Shown piece after piece: positions 1 through 8,219 of a stretch of DNA of 64,000 bases (the first letter of the stretch is position 1; each line of letters begins with the position of its first letter). The stretch is taken from contig JAXLRM010000003.1 of the NCBI GenBank assembly GCA_046331095.1, positions 806,001 to 870,000 on the forward strand, read 5' to 3'. A program made the position numbers and the translations under genes. This DNA comes from JAIBAC01 sp046331095. Its GTDB lineage: Bacteria; Actinomycetota; Acidimicrobiia; UBA2766. The notes under the pieces are model-generated. The model was not told the DNA's origin and ran no database searches. It saw only the letters and a program-made list of their open reading frames with translations.

Positions 1-803
1 ACGGCTTGGACGCCCACGATGATCGTGTGGCCGAGCGAGTAGTTCTTGAGCACCGTGCGCAGGCGGTTGCGCCGCACGAGGTCGGCATGCTCGTGGGGGT
101 CCTCGAGCACGTCGGTCTCGTGCTGGCCGACGTTGACCAGCGAGGTGTACAGGACCTCCCTGCCGGCCATGCGGGCGCGCCAGCAGAGGTCGAGCTCGGC
201 GCCCGGACCGACGATGCCGGGGTCGAAGCCCCCGAGGAGCTCGAGCAGCTCGGCGCGGATGGCGAGGAACGCGAACGACACGAACAGCGTCTGACGCGTC
301 ACGTCGTACTGCTCTTGGTCGAGTTCGGTCCCCTCGAGGCGTGAGTACGCGGTCGCGAAGCGGTCCGCACTCATCCCGACCTCGACGAGCACGTCGGGGC
401 GGTCGGCGTCGACGACCTTGGCCCCGACCACACCGGCGCCGGTCTTGGCTATCACGCCGCATGCACGTTCGATCGCGTCCGAGCCGAGCACGGAGTCGTC
501 GCGCACGAACACGACCACGTCGAAGGGGCGCGCCTTGGCGAGGAGGGCGTTCGCCGCGGCGCCGACAGCGGCCATCGACTCCACCTCGACACGTGCGTCG
601 CCGAACGGTCGCGCCGCGGGGCGTGAGACGGCGTCGTGGGTGCCCACGTAGGCGACCGTGAGACGCCGGTGGGTCTGAGCCGACAAGGACGCGACGCAAC
701 CTTCGAGGTGGGTCCCGTCGGTGACGCCGAGGACCACGACCAGCACCTTGGCGGAGTCGCCGCTCAACTCACCCGAAGGCGCGATCTCGGTATCTGGGTC
801 CAT
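1..803 (-). CDS. Family 2 glycosyltransferase, C-terminus cut by window edge
   Basis: Open minus-strand frame from an ATG at 803 running off the left edge (267 codons visible). The translation has the order expected of a GT-A family 2 glycosyltransferase: a beta strand VLVVVLGV at the start, then LSAQTHRRLTV, a FVRDDSVL segment in the place of the DXD region, and GGFDPGIVGPGAELDLCWRA, the acceptor-side motif (ExDLCWR) typical of actinobacterial GT2 enzymes that build cell-wall or surface polysaccharide. A late RRNRLRTVLKNYS segment is also usual in this group. Substrate and sugar donor cannot be told. The gene diverges from the coiled-coil protein gene at 1077. The family call is firm; the role is inference. 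Confidence 0.85.
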   Translation of the reverse strand, partial: MDPDTEIAPSGELSGDSAKVLVVVLGVTDGTHLEGCVASLSAQTHRRLTVAYVGTHDAVSRPAARPFGDARVEVESMAAVGAAANALLAKARPFDVVVFVRDDSVLGSDAIERACGVIAKTGAGVVGAKVVDADRPDVLVEVGMSADRFATAYSRLEGTELDQEQYDVTRQTLFVSFAFLAIRAELLELLGGFDPGIVGPGAELDLCWRARMAGREVLYTSLVNVGQHETDVLEDPHEHADLVRRNRLRTVLKNYSLGHTIIVGVQA

Positions 804-955
804 GAAAGGCAAACGTGGTGGGTTACAGGACCTTGGTCTGCGCGTCGTGTCGGCCACGACGTGCAGGCGAAGCGTAGAGCGGTCGGGTGGGAAACAGAAG
901 CACCCGGCGCCGCTCGGCCGGCGAAACCCCTGCTAAGCACAGTTGCACAAAACGC

Positions 956-984
956 TTGCAGGAGTTTGCAGTGCGTGCTAAAGT
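956..984 (+). promoter_or_regulatory. Sigma-70-type promoter for the phasin-like gene
   Basis: TTGCAG (956-961) and TAAAGT (979-984) separated by exactly 17 bases, about 95 bases upstream of the ATG at 1077. The region 804-1076 holds no gene. TTGCA is repeated three times just upstream of and within this promoter (near 942, 956 and 966), which might also be a protein-binding site. Confidence 0.55.
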
Positions 985-1076
985 TAGCAGCGATCGGAAG
1001 GTCCGGGTGCACCGCTCCCAGCCCCACGACGACACGTGGCGCGCCCGGCGACGGAACATCATCGAGAGGCCAGGAA

Positions 1077-1517
1077 ATGGACGTCAAGGAAGTCGCTCGT
1101 GACACCGTGTACGCGACGATCGGGGTGACCTCGTTCGCCTCGAACCAGCTGCAGGTGCGCGCCAAGCAGACCCGCGAGCAGGTCGAGGACCAGGTCAAGA
1201 AGCTGTCGGACCAGCTCGAAGAGCAGCGCAAGGCGCGCCGCGAGCAGGTCGAGCAGTGGGTCTCCCGCGTCGAGACGTCCGGGAAGGACGTCCAGGAGCA
1301 CCTCGAGTCGCTCAACGGCCAGCTCCGCACCCAGCTCGACGCGCTCGTGAAGCTGAACGAGAAGGCTCGCGAGCAGATCGAGGCTCGCCTGCCCGACCAG
1401 GTCGTGACCAACATCGAGCAACTCCGTCAGCAGGTCCGCGAGCTCACCGAGGCGGTCCAGAAGCAGGTGAGCACCCAGGTCGAGCAGGTCCAGAAGCTCG
1501 CCCGCCGCGCCGCCTGA
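1077..1517 (+). CDS. Coiled-coil phasin-like / HBHA-like protein
   Basis: 146 residues. The ATG at 1077 is preceded by AGGCCAGGA and starts MDVKEVARDTVYA; a longer open frame reaches to 636 but has no support upstream. After a short apolar N-terminal stretch (residues 10-25), residues 28-146 are almost entirely charged helix rich in Gln, Glu, Lys and Arg with heptad spacing, and no Cys, Pro or Gly clusters. This profile matches phasin-like or heparin-binding-haemagglutinin-like proteins of actinobacteria, which bind lipid inclusions or membranes. No enzymatic motif is present. It has its own promoter and a strong terminator, so it is a single-gene transcript. The specific role is inference from composition only. 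Confidence 0.75.
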   Translation: MDVKEVARDTVYATIGVTSFASNQLQVRAKQTREQVEDQVKKLSDQLEEQRKARREQVEQWVSRVETSGKDVQEHLESLNGQLRTQLDALVKLNEKAREQIEARLPDQVVTNIEQLRQQVRELTEAVQKQVSTQVEQVQKLARRAA

Positions 1518-1657
1518 GATCTCACAGCGGCTCGGTCCCCCATCCGAAGCCGTACCACGAAGGGCCTGGCGCTCAATCGCCGTCCCCGACGCATCCGAGC
1601 GTCGATCAGGCCCGAGGTGTGACCGGGATCGTCCCCTCCCGTTCCCACCGATCACCC

Positions 1658-1694
1658 GGATCGGCCCGCCTGCCCCGGCGGGCCGATCCCTTTT
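1658..1694 (+). terminator. Rho-independent terminator
   Basis: A perfect 13-bp stem (GGATCGGCCCGCC, 1658-1670, with its complement at 1677-1689), a six-base loop and a TTTT tail at 1691-1694. It lies between the convergent phasin-like gene and the methyltransferase gene. The T-run is on the plus strand, so it mainly serves the former. Confidence 0.85.
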
Positions 1695-1712
1695 CTCCGG
1701 CCTCCCGCGAGT

Positions 1713-2558
1713 TCAGGACGGGAGCCGGGCGGTGACGATCCAGGCGGCAGCCCCCAGAAGCACGCCGTGATCCTCGGTCCAGTGAGGGGCGAGGGCCTCA
1801 CGCACTGCCGCGACCGCGCGGGCTCGGACGTCGTCGGGCTTGTCGGCGAGCAGGGCACGGCCGACGGCGTCCTCGGTCAGGAACCGCACCGCGCCGTCTA
1901 CGTCACGTGCGCCCCCCGGGCACATCCGGGTGTCGAAGCGGCTCAACTCGACCCCGTCCCACCCGGCAGCGCTCAGGGTCTCGCGTACGAAGTCGGCGTC
2001 GCCCATCTGGAACGGGCCCGGCGCGCCGGGCGCCGGAAGGTCGGGCGCGCCGACGACAGCGACCACCGCCCGCAGCGGGACCGTGATCCACTCGTTCTCC
2101 AGGGCCGGACGCCAGCACGCGAACGCGAGACGGCCACCACTCGCCGTCGCAGCAGCGAGGTTGGCGAACGCGGCTACCGGGTCCTCGAAGAACATCACCC
2201 CGAAACGGCTGACCACCACGTCAGCGGCGATGTCGGAGAGGTCCTCGCTCTGGGCGTCGCAACAGACGAAGCGCACCTGCGCGAAGCCGGCCGAGAGGTC
2301 GCGCGCGAGGCCCAGCATCGGCTCGGAGATGTCGAGACCGGTGACCGACCCTGCGGCACCGACGACGACCCCGGCGGCACGGGCCAGGGCACCGCTGCCA
2401 CAACCGACGTCGACCACTCGATCACCGGCCCGCACGGGCCCAGCCCCGAGGATCGCGTCGTTGAAGGGCTCCAGCATCGCGTTGTAGGCCGCCTGTGCGC
2501 GTACCCACGACTCGACGAACTCGCCGTTCCAGTACTCCCGCATCTTCTCGTTGGCCAC
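1713..2558 (-). CDS. Class I SAM-dependent methyltransferase
   Basis: About 281 residues. Motif I VVDVGCGSGALARAAG is clear near the N-terminus, followed by GLDISEPML (motif II acidic residue), and VVSRFGVMFFEDPVAAFANL, as in UbiE/COQ5-like and arsenite-type class I methyltransferases. The open frame reaches a TTG at 2567; I prefer GTG 2558, with AGGA about eight bases upstream; ATG 2543 (MREYWNG) is a further candidate. It follows fbiC by about ten bases and is probably cotranscribed with it. Whether its acceptor is related to F420 metabolism is not visible from sequence. Confidence 0.85.
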   Translation of the reverse strand: MANEKMREYWNGEFVESWVRAQAAYNAMLEPFNDAILGAGPVRAGDRVVDVGCGSGALARAAGVVVGAAGSVTGLDISEPMLGLARDLSAGFAQVRFVCCDAQSEDLSDIAADVVVSRFGVMFFEDPVAAFANLAAATASGGRLAFACWRPALENEWITVPLRAVVAVVGAPDLPAPGAPGPFQMGDADFVRETLSAAGWDGVELSRFDTRMCPGGARDVDGAVRFLTEDAVGRALLADKPDDVRARAVAAVREALAPHWTEDHGVLLGAAAWIVTARLPS

Positions 2559-2569
2559 GGCACGCAATC

Positions 2570-4933
2570 CTAAGAGGCTGCCTGCCGAGCGACCATCGAG
2601 TAGAGCGTGCTCCGTTGCCGCAGCTCACGCCCGAGCGGAGCAACGAGCTCCGCGAACCCGGCGGGGGTCATCTCCTGGCCGTGCTCGGCCCCGGCGGCAC
2701 GTGAGATGTTCTCGTTCATGAGCGTGCCGCCGAGGTCGTTGACCCCGGCATCCAACGCGGCCCGCACGCCGGCGGCACCCATCTTCACCCACGACACCTG
2801 GATGTTGTCGATCCAGCCCGCGTAGGCGATGCGCCCGACCGCGTGCATGAGGATCGCCTCGCGGAAGGTCGGCCCGGGCCGCGCCCGGTGCTGGAGGTAC
2901 AGCGGTGCGGCCATGTGCACGAACGGCAGGGGGACGAACTCGGTGAACCCACCCGTGCGCTTCTGGAGATCCCGCGTCGCGACGATGTGACGTGCCCACG
3001 CGCGCGGCGTCTCGACGTGTCCGTACATGATCGTCACGTTCGAGCGCAGCCCCACCGAGTGCGCTGTCTCGTGGCAGTCGAGCCACTGCTGGGTCGAGAT
3101 CTTGTCGGGACAGATCACCGCGCGGACCTCGTCGTCGAGGATCTCGGCAGCGGTACCCGGCAGCGTCCCGAGGCCGGCATCGCGCAACCGCACCAGGTAG
3201 TCCCGCAGCGGCACGCCGAGACGACGGGCGCCCTCGGTCACCTCGAGCGCGGTGAAGCCGTGCACGTGGATCGACGGCGCCGCCGACTTCACCGCCTCGG
3301 TCACGGCCACGTAGTAGTCGCCGTCGAAGTCGGGGTGGATGCCGCCTTGGAGGCAGACCTCGGTGGCGCCCTTGGCGACAGCCTCGACGACGCGCTCCTG
3401 GATGTCCTCGAGCGTCAACAGGTACGGCGTACCGCGCAGGTCCAGCGACAGCGGCCCCTTGCTGAACCCGCAGAAGCGGCACTTGAAGGTGCACACGTTC
3501 GTGTAGTTGACGTTGCGGTTCACGACGAAGGTCACGACGTCGCCCACCGTGCGGGACCGCAGGTAGTCGGCGAGCTCGCACACGTCGGCCACCTCGGGGC
3601 CGCGCGCCCCGAAGAGCGTGACGATCGCGTCCTCGTCGAGCTCCTCACCCGCAGCCGCGGCGGCGACGACCGCAGCGACGGGACCACGTGGGCGGGAAGC
3701 GCGGGATCCCGACCGAGGCCGCATCGCCGGCGGCTCCTCGTGCCCACCCGAGCACCACAGCCCCTCGCGTGCGAGCCACTCCGAATCGGCGCGGTCGAGT
3801 ACGGCGAATTGCAGGGCCTGGTCGATCCAGGTCTCTCGTGCAGCGACGAACTCGGGATAGACGGTCAGGCGGGGCGCTAGCGCGAACCCGGCCGCCTCGG
3901 TCACGGACGCGAGGCGCTCGAGCGCGGGCCACGGCCGCTCGGGGTTGACGTGGTCGGCCGTCACGGGCGAGACCCCGCCCCAGTCGTCGATGCCTGCGTC
4001 GAGCAGGCGCCCGAAGTCCTCCGACAGGTTCGGTGGCGCCTGCAGGTGCACGTCCGGTGGGAGGACGAGTCGCGCGGCAGCGAGCGAGCGCAGGTACTCG
4101 CCCGTGTCGGCCGGTGCCGCCGCGTGCATCTTGGTGCCTGCCTTGGGCAGGAAGTTCTGGACGATCACCTCCTGCACGTGGCCGTGGCGCCTGTGCGACG
4201 CGGCGATCGCCTCGAGCGCCTCGACGCGCTCTGCGAAGGTCTCGCCGATGCCCACGAGGATCCCCGTCGTGAACGCGATCCCCAGCTCACCCGCTGCCTC
4301 GAGCGTGGCGAGGCGGCGTGCAGGTGTCTTGTCGGGGCAGCGATGGTGGGCCCCGCCGGGCTCGTGCAGTCGTCTCGACAGGGACTCGACCATCATGCCC
4401 TGGCTCGGCGCGACCTCACGCAGGACGGCGAGATCGTCACGGGACAGGGCACCGGCGTTGGCGTGTACGAGAAGGCCGGTCTCGGCGGTGACCGCCCTTG
4501 CGGCCTCTGCCAGGTAGGTCACGGTGTCGGCGAAGCCGTGCTCGGCGAGCCACGCGGCTGCGTCCGGATAGCGGGCCTCGGGTGCCTCTCCCAGCGTGAA
4601 CAGCGCCTCGTGGCAGCCGGCGGCAGCGCCTGCGCGGGCGATCGTCAGCACTTCGTCGAGGCCGAGGAAGGGCGACTCGACGCGAGCGGGCGCGGTCGCG
4701 AAGGTGCAGTAGCCGCAACGGTCGCGGCACAGGCGCGTCAGCGGGACGAAGACCTTCGGGGAGAAGGTGACGCGCTTGCCGTGCGCGACGTCACGAACGC
4801 CAGCCGCGGCGGAGAGCAGCGCATCGAGGGGCATGTGCGCGAGGTCGGCGTGTGAGACCGGGGACAGCGTCGTCGTCGGCGGGGTCAATGTCACCTCGTC
4901 CCGGTTCGGGGGGCGCCAAGAGTACGCACTCAC
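2570..4933 (-). CDS. fbiC: FO synthase, CofG-CofH fusion
   Basis: 787 residues. Makes 7,8-didemethyl-8-hydroxy-5-deazariboflavin (FO), the F420 chromophore, from tyrosine and a flavin precursor. It has two radical-SAM modules, as usual in actinobacterial FbiC: CofG with C69, C73, C76 (CRDRCGYC) and CofH with C481, C485, C488 (CTFKCRFC). Length fits the family. The frame's first start is GTG 4933, but this codon sits inside a direct repeat and lacks a Shine-Dalgarno sequence; GTG 4894 or the ATG at residue 34 (MPLDALL) are real alternatives. It is divergent from the HxlR regulator and the cofD-cofE-nitroreductase operon. Confidence 0.95.
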   Translation of the reverse strand: MSAYSWRPPNRDEVTLTPPTTTLSPVSHADLAHMPLDALLSAAAGVRDVAHGKRVTFSPKVFVPLTRLCRDRCGYCTFATAPARVESPFLGLDEVLTIARAGAAAGCHEALFTLGEAPEARYPDAAAWLAEHGFADTVTYLAEAARAVTAETGLLVHANAGALSRDDLAVLREVAPSQGMMVESLSRRLHEPGGAHHRCPDKTPARRLATLEAAGELGIAFTTGILVGIGETFAERVEALEAIAASHRRHGHVQEVIVQNFLPKAGTKMHAAAPADTGEYLRSLAAARLVLPPDVHLQAPPNLSEDFGRLLDAGIDDWGGVSPVTADHVNPERPWPALERLASVTEAAGFALAPRLTVYPEFVAARETWIDQALQFAVLDRADSEWLAREGLWCSGGHEEPPAMRPRSGSRASRPRGPVAAVVAAAAAGEELDEDAIVTLFGARGPEVADVCELADYLRSRTVGDVVTFVVNRNVNYTNVCTFKCRFCGFSKGPLSLDLRGTPYLLTLEDIQERVVEAVAKGATEVCLQGGIHPDFDGDYYVAVTEAVKSAAPSIHVHGFTALEVTEGARRLGVPLRDYLVRLRDAGLGTLPGTAAEILDDEVRAVICPDKISTQQWLDCHETAHSVGLRSNVTIMYGHVETPRAWARHIVATRDLQKRTGGFTEFVPLPFVHMAAPLYLQHRARPGPTFREAILMHAVGRIAYAGWIDNIQVSWVKMGAAGVRAALDAGVNDLGGTLMNENISRAAGAEHGQEMTPAGFAELVAPLGRELRQRSTLYSMVARQAAS

Positions 4934-4963
4934 TACAGAAAAGCAAGCACCGGACTACAGAAA
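4932..4963. promoter_or_regulatory. Direct-repeat operator between fbiC and hxlR-cofD
   Basis: ACTACAGAAA occurs at 4932-4941 and again at 4954-4963, with a 22-bp pitch, about two helical turns. It lies in the 68-bp divergent gap between fbiC and the HxlR-type gene. Binding by that regulator is inference from position. Confidence 0.5.
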
Positions 4964-5001
4964 CTGAAGCGGTGCGCACCAGCTGGTACCGTCGCCCCAC
5001 G

Positions 5002-5433
5002 ATGTCGAAGCCCTACCAGCTCGCGTGCCCCGTGGCGAGGTCGCTCGAGGTCGTCGGCGATCGCTGGACCCTCTTGATCGTGCGCGAGCTCCTCCTGGAA
5101 CCACTGCGCTACACCCAGATGCAAGCGCTTCTGGGCGGCATCCCACCGAACCTGCTCGCCGACAGGCTGCGCCTGCTCGAGGACGAGGGCATCGTCGACC
5201 GCGTCGAACCCCGCGGCTACACGCTCACGGACAAGGGCCGCGAGATCGCGCCTGTGCTCGACGCGCTGGCGGTGTGGGGCATGCGCCACTACGACGAGCC
5301 TCCGTCGGCGCTGGCCCACCACCGTGGCTGCGGCGGCACGGTCCGCCTCACGCACACGTGCAGCGCGTGCGGAGCCACGGTCGACCTCGCCGACCTCGAC
5401 CTCGTCACGCCGGGTGAGGGTCGACCGCGATGA
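5002..5433 (+). CDS. HxlR-family winged-helix regulator
   Basis: 143 residues from ATG 5002. The N-terminal half has the HxlR signature: CPVARSLEVVGDRWTLLIVRELL, then GGIPPNLLADRLRLLEDEGIV and YTLTDKGREIAPVL. The C-terminal part carries a possible zinc-ribbon remnant (C..G, then CSACG). The stop overlaps the cofD ATG (ATGA at 5430), so it is translationally coupled to F420 genes. The likely target is its own divergent promoter region, which also drives fbiC. HxlR proteins often sense redox or aldehydes; the signal here is unknown. Confidence 0.88.
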   Translation: MSKPYQLACPVARSLEVVGDRWTLLIVRELLLEPLRYTQMQALLGGIPPNLLADRLRLLEDEGIVDRVEPRGYTLTDKGREIAPVLDALAVWGMRHYDEPPSALAHHRGCGGTVRLTHTCSACGATVDLADLDLVTPGEGRPR

Positions 5434-6368
5434 TCGTCGCGCTCGCCGGCGGGGTCGGCGCGTCGAAGTTCCTGCGCGGACTCGTCCGTGCGGTACCGCC
5501 CGAGGACGTCACGATCGTCGTCAACACCGCCGACGACATCGAGGTCCACGGGCTGTGGGTCTCGCCCGACCTCGACACCGTGACGTACGGCCTCGCCGGC
5601 GTCTCCGACCGCGAGCAGGGCTGGGGTCTGGCCGGCGAGACGTGGTCGTGCGCGCAGACCTTGGCGCGCTACGGCATGCCGACCTGGTTCCAGCTCGGCG
5701 ACCGCGACCTCGGGACGCACCTGTACAGGACCGGGCGCCTCGAGGCCGGTGCCACCCTCACCGAGACGACCGCCGAGATCGCCTCGGCATGGGGTGTGCG
5801 ATCGCGCGTGCTCCCCATGAGCGACGACCGCGTCACCAACACGATCGTCTGCGAGGTCGACTCCGAGGCGGTCCCGCTGCACTTCCAGGAGTACCTGATC
5901 CGCAGGCACATGGCCGACCCCGTACTCGATGTCCGTTACGACGGCATCGAGTCCGCCGCGCCCACCGCGGAGGTGCTCGACGCGCTCGCGACCGCACGCG
6001 GCATCGTCGTGTGCCCGTCGAACCCGGTCGTCTCCGTCGGTCCGATCGTCGCACTGGCGGGTGTCCGCGACGCCTTGGAAGGACGCAAGGTGCGTTGCGT
6101 CGGTGTGAGCCCGATCGTCGACGGGGCCCCCGTGCGCGGCCCCGCCGACCGGCTCCTGCCGGCCGTGGGCCTCGACGTCTCCTGCGTCGGCGTCGCCGCC
6201 GGCTACACGGGACTCGTGGATGCACTCGTGATCGACACCGCCGATGCCGCCCGGGCCGCGGACGTCTCGGCCACCGGAGTCGAGGCAGTCGTCGCGGACA
6301 CGATGATGGTCGACGACGACGTCGCCACCGCCCTCGCTCACACCGTGCTCGAACGGCTCGAGCTGTGA
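5430..6368 (+). CDS. cofD: 2-phospho-L-lactate (or PEP) transferase
   Basis: 312 residues, called fbiA in mycobacteria. Transfers the phospholactyl or phosphoenolpyruvyl group from its guanosine-diphosphate-activated form to FO, giving F420-0 or dehydro-F420-0. Diagnostic features are the N-terminal LAGGVGASKFLRGL loop, the VVNTADDIEVHGLWVSPDLDTV segment split over about residues 30-55 that binds the FO ring, and CPSNPVVSVGPI in the middle. Length is normal. Overlaps hxlR by four bases at its start and cofE by four at its end (GTGA at 6365). Confidence 0.95.
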   Translation: MIVALAGGVGASKFLRGLVRAVPPEDVTIVVNTADDIEVHGLWVSPDLDTVTYGLAGVSDREQGWGLAGETWSCAQTLARYGMPTWFQLGDRDLGTHLYRTGRLEAGATLTETTAEIASAWGVRSRVLPMSDDRVTNTIVCEVDSEAVPLHFQEYLIRRHMADPVLDVRYDGIESAAPTAEVLDALATARGIVVCPSNPVVSVGPIVALAGVRDALEGRKVRCVGVSPIVDGAPVRGPADRLLPAVGLDVSCVGVAAGYTGLVDALVIDTADAARAADVSATGVEAVVADTMMVDDDVATALAHTVLERLEL

Positions 6369-7114
6369 GCCCTGCGTCGCGCCCCGACGTCGACGACGCC
6401 GCCCTGATCGGAGGCGCTCTCGTGATCACCGCCCTCGGCGGCATCGGCGAGGTGCACCCCGGCGACGACCTCGGCGCGGTCGTGGGAGACGCCTGCGAGC
6501 GTGCAGGCGGACTGCGCGACCACGACGTCGTCGTCGTCACGTCCAAGGTCGTGTCGAAGGCCGAGGGGCGCCTCGTCGAGCTCGACGAGACGGATCCCGC
6601 CGCCAAGTCCGACGTCGTGCTCGCCGAGTCACGCAGGATCCTGCGCCGCCGCGGTGACCTCGTGATCTCCGAGACCACCCACGGCTACGTGTGCGCGAAC
6701 GCAGGGGTAGACCTGTCCAACACCGCTGCCGGCGTGGCCGCGCTCCTGCCCAAGGACCCCGACCGTTCCGCGCGCCGGCTGCGGGCGGCGCTGTGCCGGC
6801 GCTTCGGCCTCGACGTGGTCGGCGTCGTCGTGAGCGACACGTTCGGGCGGCCCTGGCGCAAGGGCCTCACCGACGTCGCCCTCGGTGTGGCCGGCTTCGC
6901 CCCGACCACCGACCACCGGGGGTCACGTGACGCCTGCGGACGTGAGCTCGCAGTCACCGAGGTCGCCCTCGCCGACGAGCTCGCGGCGGCCGCCGACATA
7001 GTGAAGGGCAAGTCGCGCAACGCCCCTGTCGCCCTCGTGCGCGGCTTGCGCCTCGACGGCGACGGCAGCGGACGCGACCTGATCCGGCCCCCACAGGAGG
7101 ATCTCTTCCGGTGA
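6365..7114 (+). CDS. cofE: F420-0:gamma-glutamyl ligase
   Basis: 249 residues from GTG 6365, overlapping the cofD stop. Adds glutamates to F420-0 in a GTP- and metal-dependent reaction. The motifs VVVVTSKVVSKAEGR, SETTHGYVCANAGVD and SDTFGRPWRKG are those of CofE and the FbiB N-terminal domain. In mycobacteria this domain is fused to a C-terminal nitroreductase-like domain as FbiB; here the protein ends at LFR and the second domain is a separate overlapping gene. Confidence 0.93.
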   Translation: MSPASRPDVDDAALIGGALVITALGGIGEVHPGDDLGAVVGDACERAGGLRDHDVVVVTSKVVSKAEGRLVELDETDPAAKSDVVLAESRRILRRRGDLVISETTHGYVCANAGVDLSNTAAGVAALLPKDPDRSARRLRAALCRRFGLDVVGVVVSDTFGRPWRKGLTDVALGVAGFAPTTDHRGSRDACGRELAVTEVALADELAAAADIVKGKSRNAPVALVRGLRLDGDGSGRDLIRPPQEDLFR

Positions 7115-7716
7115 GCGGAGTGCCCGAGTGGATCGCGCGGCGCCGCTCGATCCGCAGCTTCGCTCCCGACCCCGTCGACGAGGCCGTTCTCGAGACCTGC
7201 GTCGAGGCGGCGCTTCTCGCACCGGCGCCGCACCACTCCAGGCCGTGGCGCCACGTCGTCCTCGGCGGATCGGCGCGGCGCCGTCTCGCCGACGCGATGG
7301 CGGACGCGTGGCTGGAGGACCTGCGCCGCGACGGCATCGGCGAGGACGAGGCCACGCGTCTGTGCGAGACCTCGGTCCAGCGCATCGCATCGGCGCCGGC
7401 GGCCGTGCTCGGCTGCCTCGTGTGGGACGGCCTCGACGACTACCCCGACGTCCGGCGTCGCGATGCGGAGTGGGCGATGGCTCTCCTGAGCCTGGGCGCC
7501 TCGGTTCAGAACCTGATGCTCGCTGCCGCCGAGTACCGCATCGCGTCGTGCTGGATCGCCGCCCCGGTCTTCTGCCCCGACGCCGCGGCCGCTTCCCTCG
7601 CCCTCGACTCCGGCACCCGTCCGGCCGCCCTGGTACTGCTCGGTCATCCCGATCCCGCATACAGCCCGCCCGTCAGGCCTCCCGCGCCGATGGGCTCGCA
7701 CCGCCTCCGGCGCTGA
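7111..7716 (+). CDS. Nitroreductase-fold protein, free-standing FbiB C-terminal-domain counterpart
   Basis: 201 residues from GTG 7111, overlapping the cofE stop by four bases. RRRSIRSF at residues 10-17 is the FMN-binding start of the nitroreductase family, followed by APAPHHSRPWRHVV and ASVQNLMLAAAEYRIASCW. In mycobacterial FbiB this domain reduces dehydro-F420 with FMNH2 and supports polyglutamylation; the gene order here indicates the same job by a separate chain. The alternative is a general nitroreductase, unlikely given the coupling. Confidence 0.88.
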   Translation: MSGVPEWIARRRSIRSFAPDPVDEAVLETCVEAALLAPAPHHSRPWRHVVLGGSARRRLADAMADAWLEDLRRDGIGEDEATRLCETSVQRIASAPAAVLGCLVWDGLDDYPDVRRRDAEWAMALLSLGASVQNLMLAAAEYRIASCWIAAPVFCPDAAAASLALDSGTRPAALVLLGHPDPAYSPPVRPPAPMGSHRLRR

Positions 7717-7811
7717 CCGATCCCCGTTCGTCGCCAGGCGCCCGGAACGGGACAGGGGGGCGACCTCGCGCAGCTACCTTCGTCGCCGCAGAGCAAGACA
7801 ACGGAGGCACC

Positions 7812-8219
7812 ATGGCCGAGGGTGACAAGAAGGGCATCGTCGCCGAATTCAAGGAGTTCATCAGCAAGGGCGACGTCGTCGACCTGGCCGTGGCGGTAGT
7901 GATCGGCGCCGCCTTCGCCGCGATCGTGAAGTCCTTCGTCGACGACATCCTCATGCAGGTCATCGCCGCGATCGGAGGACAGCCGGACTTCTCCTCGCTC
8001 ACGATCACGATCGGCAATGGAACGATCCGCTACGGCTCGTTCGTCAACGCACTGATCAGCTTCGTGATCATCGCACTCGCGATCTTCCTCGTGGTCAAGG
8101 CCATCAACAAGATGCGCGAGTTCCGCAAGAAGGAGATCGAAGCCGGCGAGGCGGAACCGACCGAGCTCGACGTGCTCGAGGAGATCCGCGACCTGCTCAA
8201 GGAGAGCGAACGAGGGTGA
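7812..8219 (+). CDS. mscL: Large-conductance mechanosensitive channel
   Basis: 135 residues from ATG 7812, with ACGGAGG upstream. The N-terminal helix and first membrane helix read FKEFISKGDVVDLAVAVVIG, then AAFAAIVKSFVDD; the periplasmic loop follows; the second membrane helix is ALISFVIIALAIFLVVKAIN; a charged C-terminal helix ends LLKESERG. This is the complete MscL layout. It opens at high membrane tension to release osmolytes. Its 3' end overlaps the convergent thiolase gene by 23 bases. Confidence 0.96.
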   Translation: MAEGDKKGIVAEFKEFISKGDVVDLAVAVVIGAAFAAIVKSFVDDILMQVIAAIGGQPDFSSLTITIGNGTIRYGSFVNALISFVIIALAIFLVVKAINKMREFRKKEIEAGEAEPTELDVLEEIRDLLKESERG

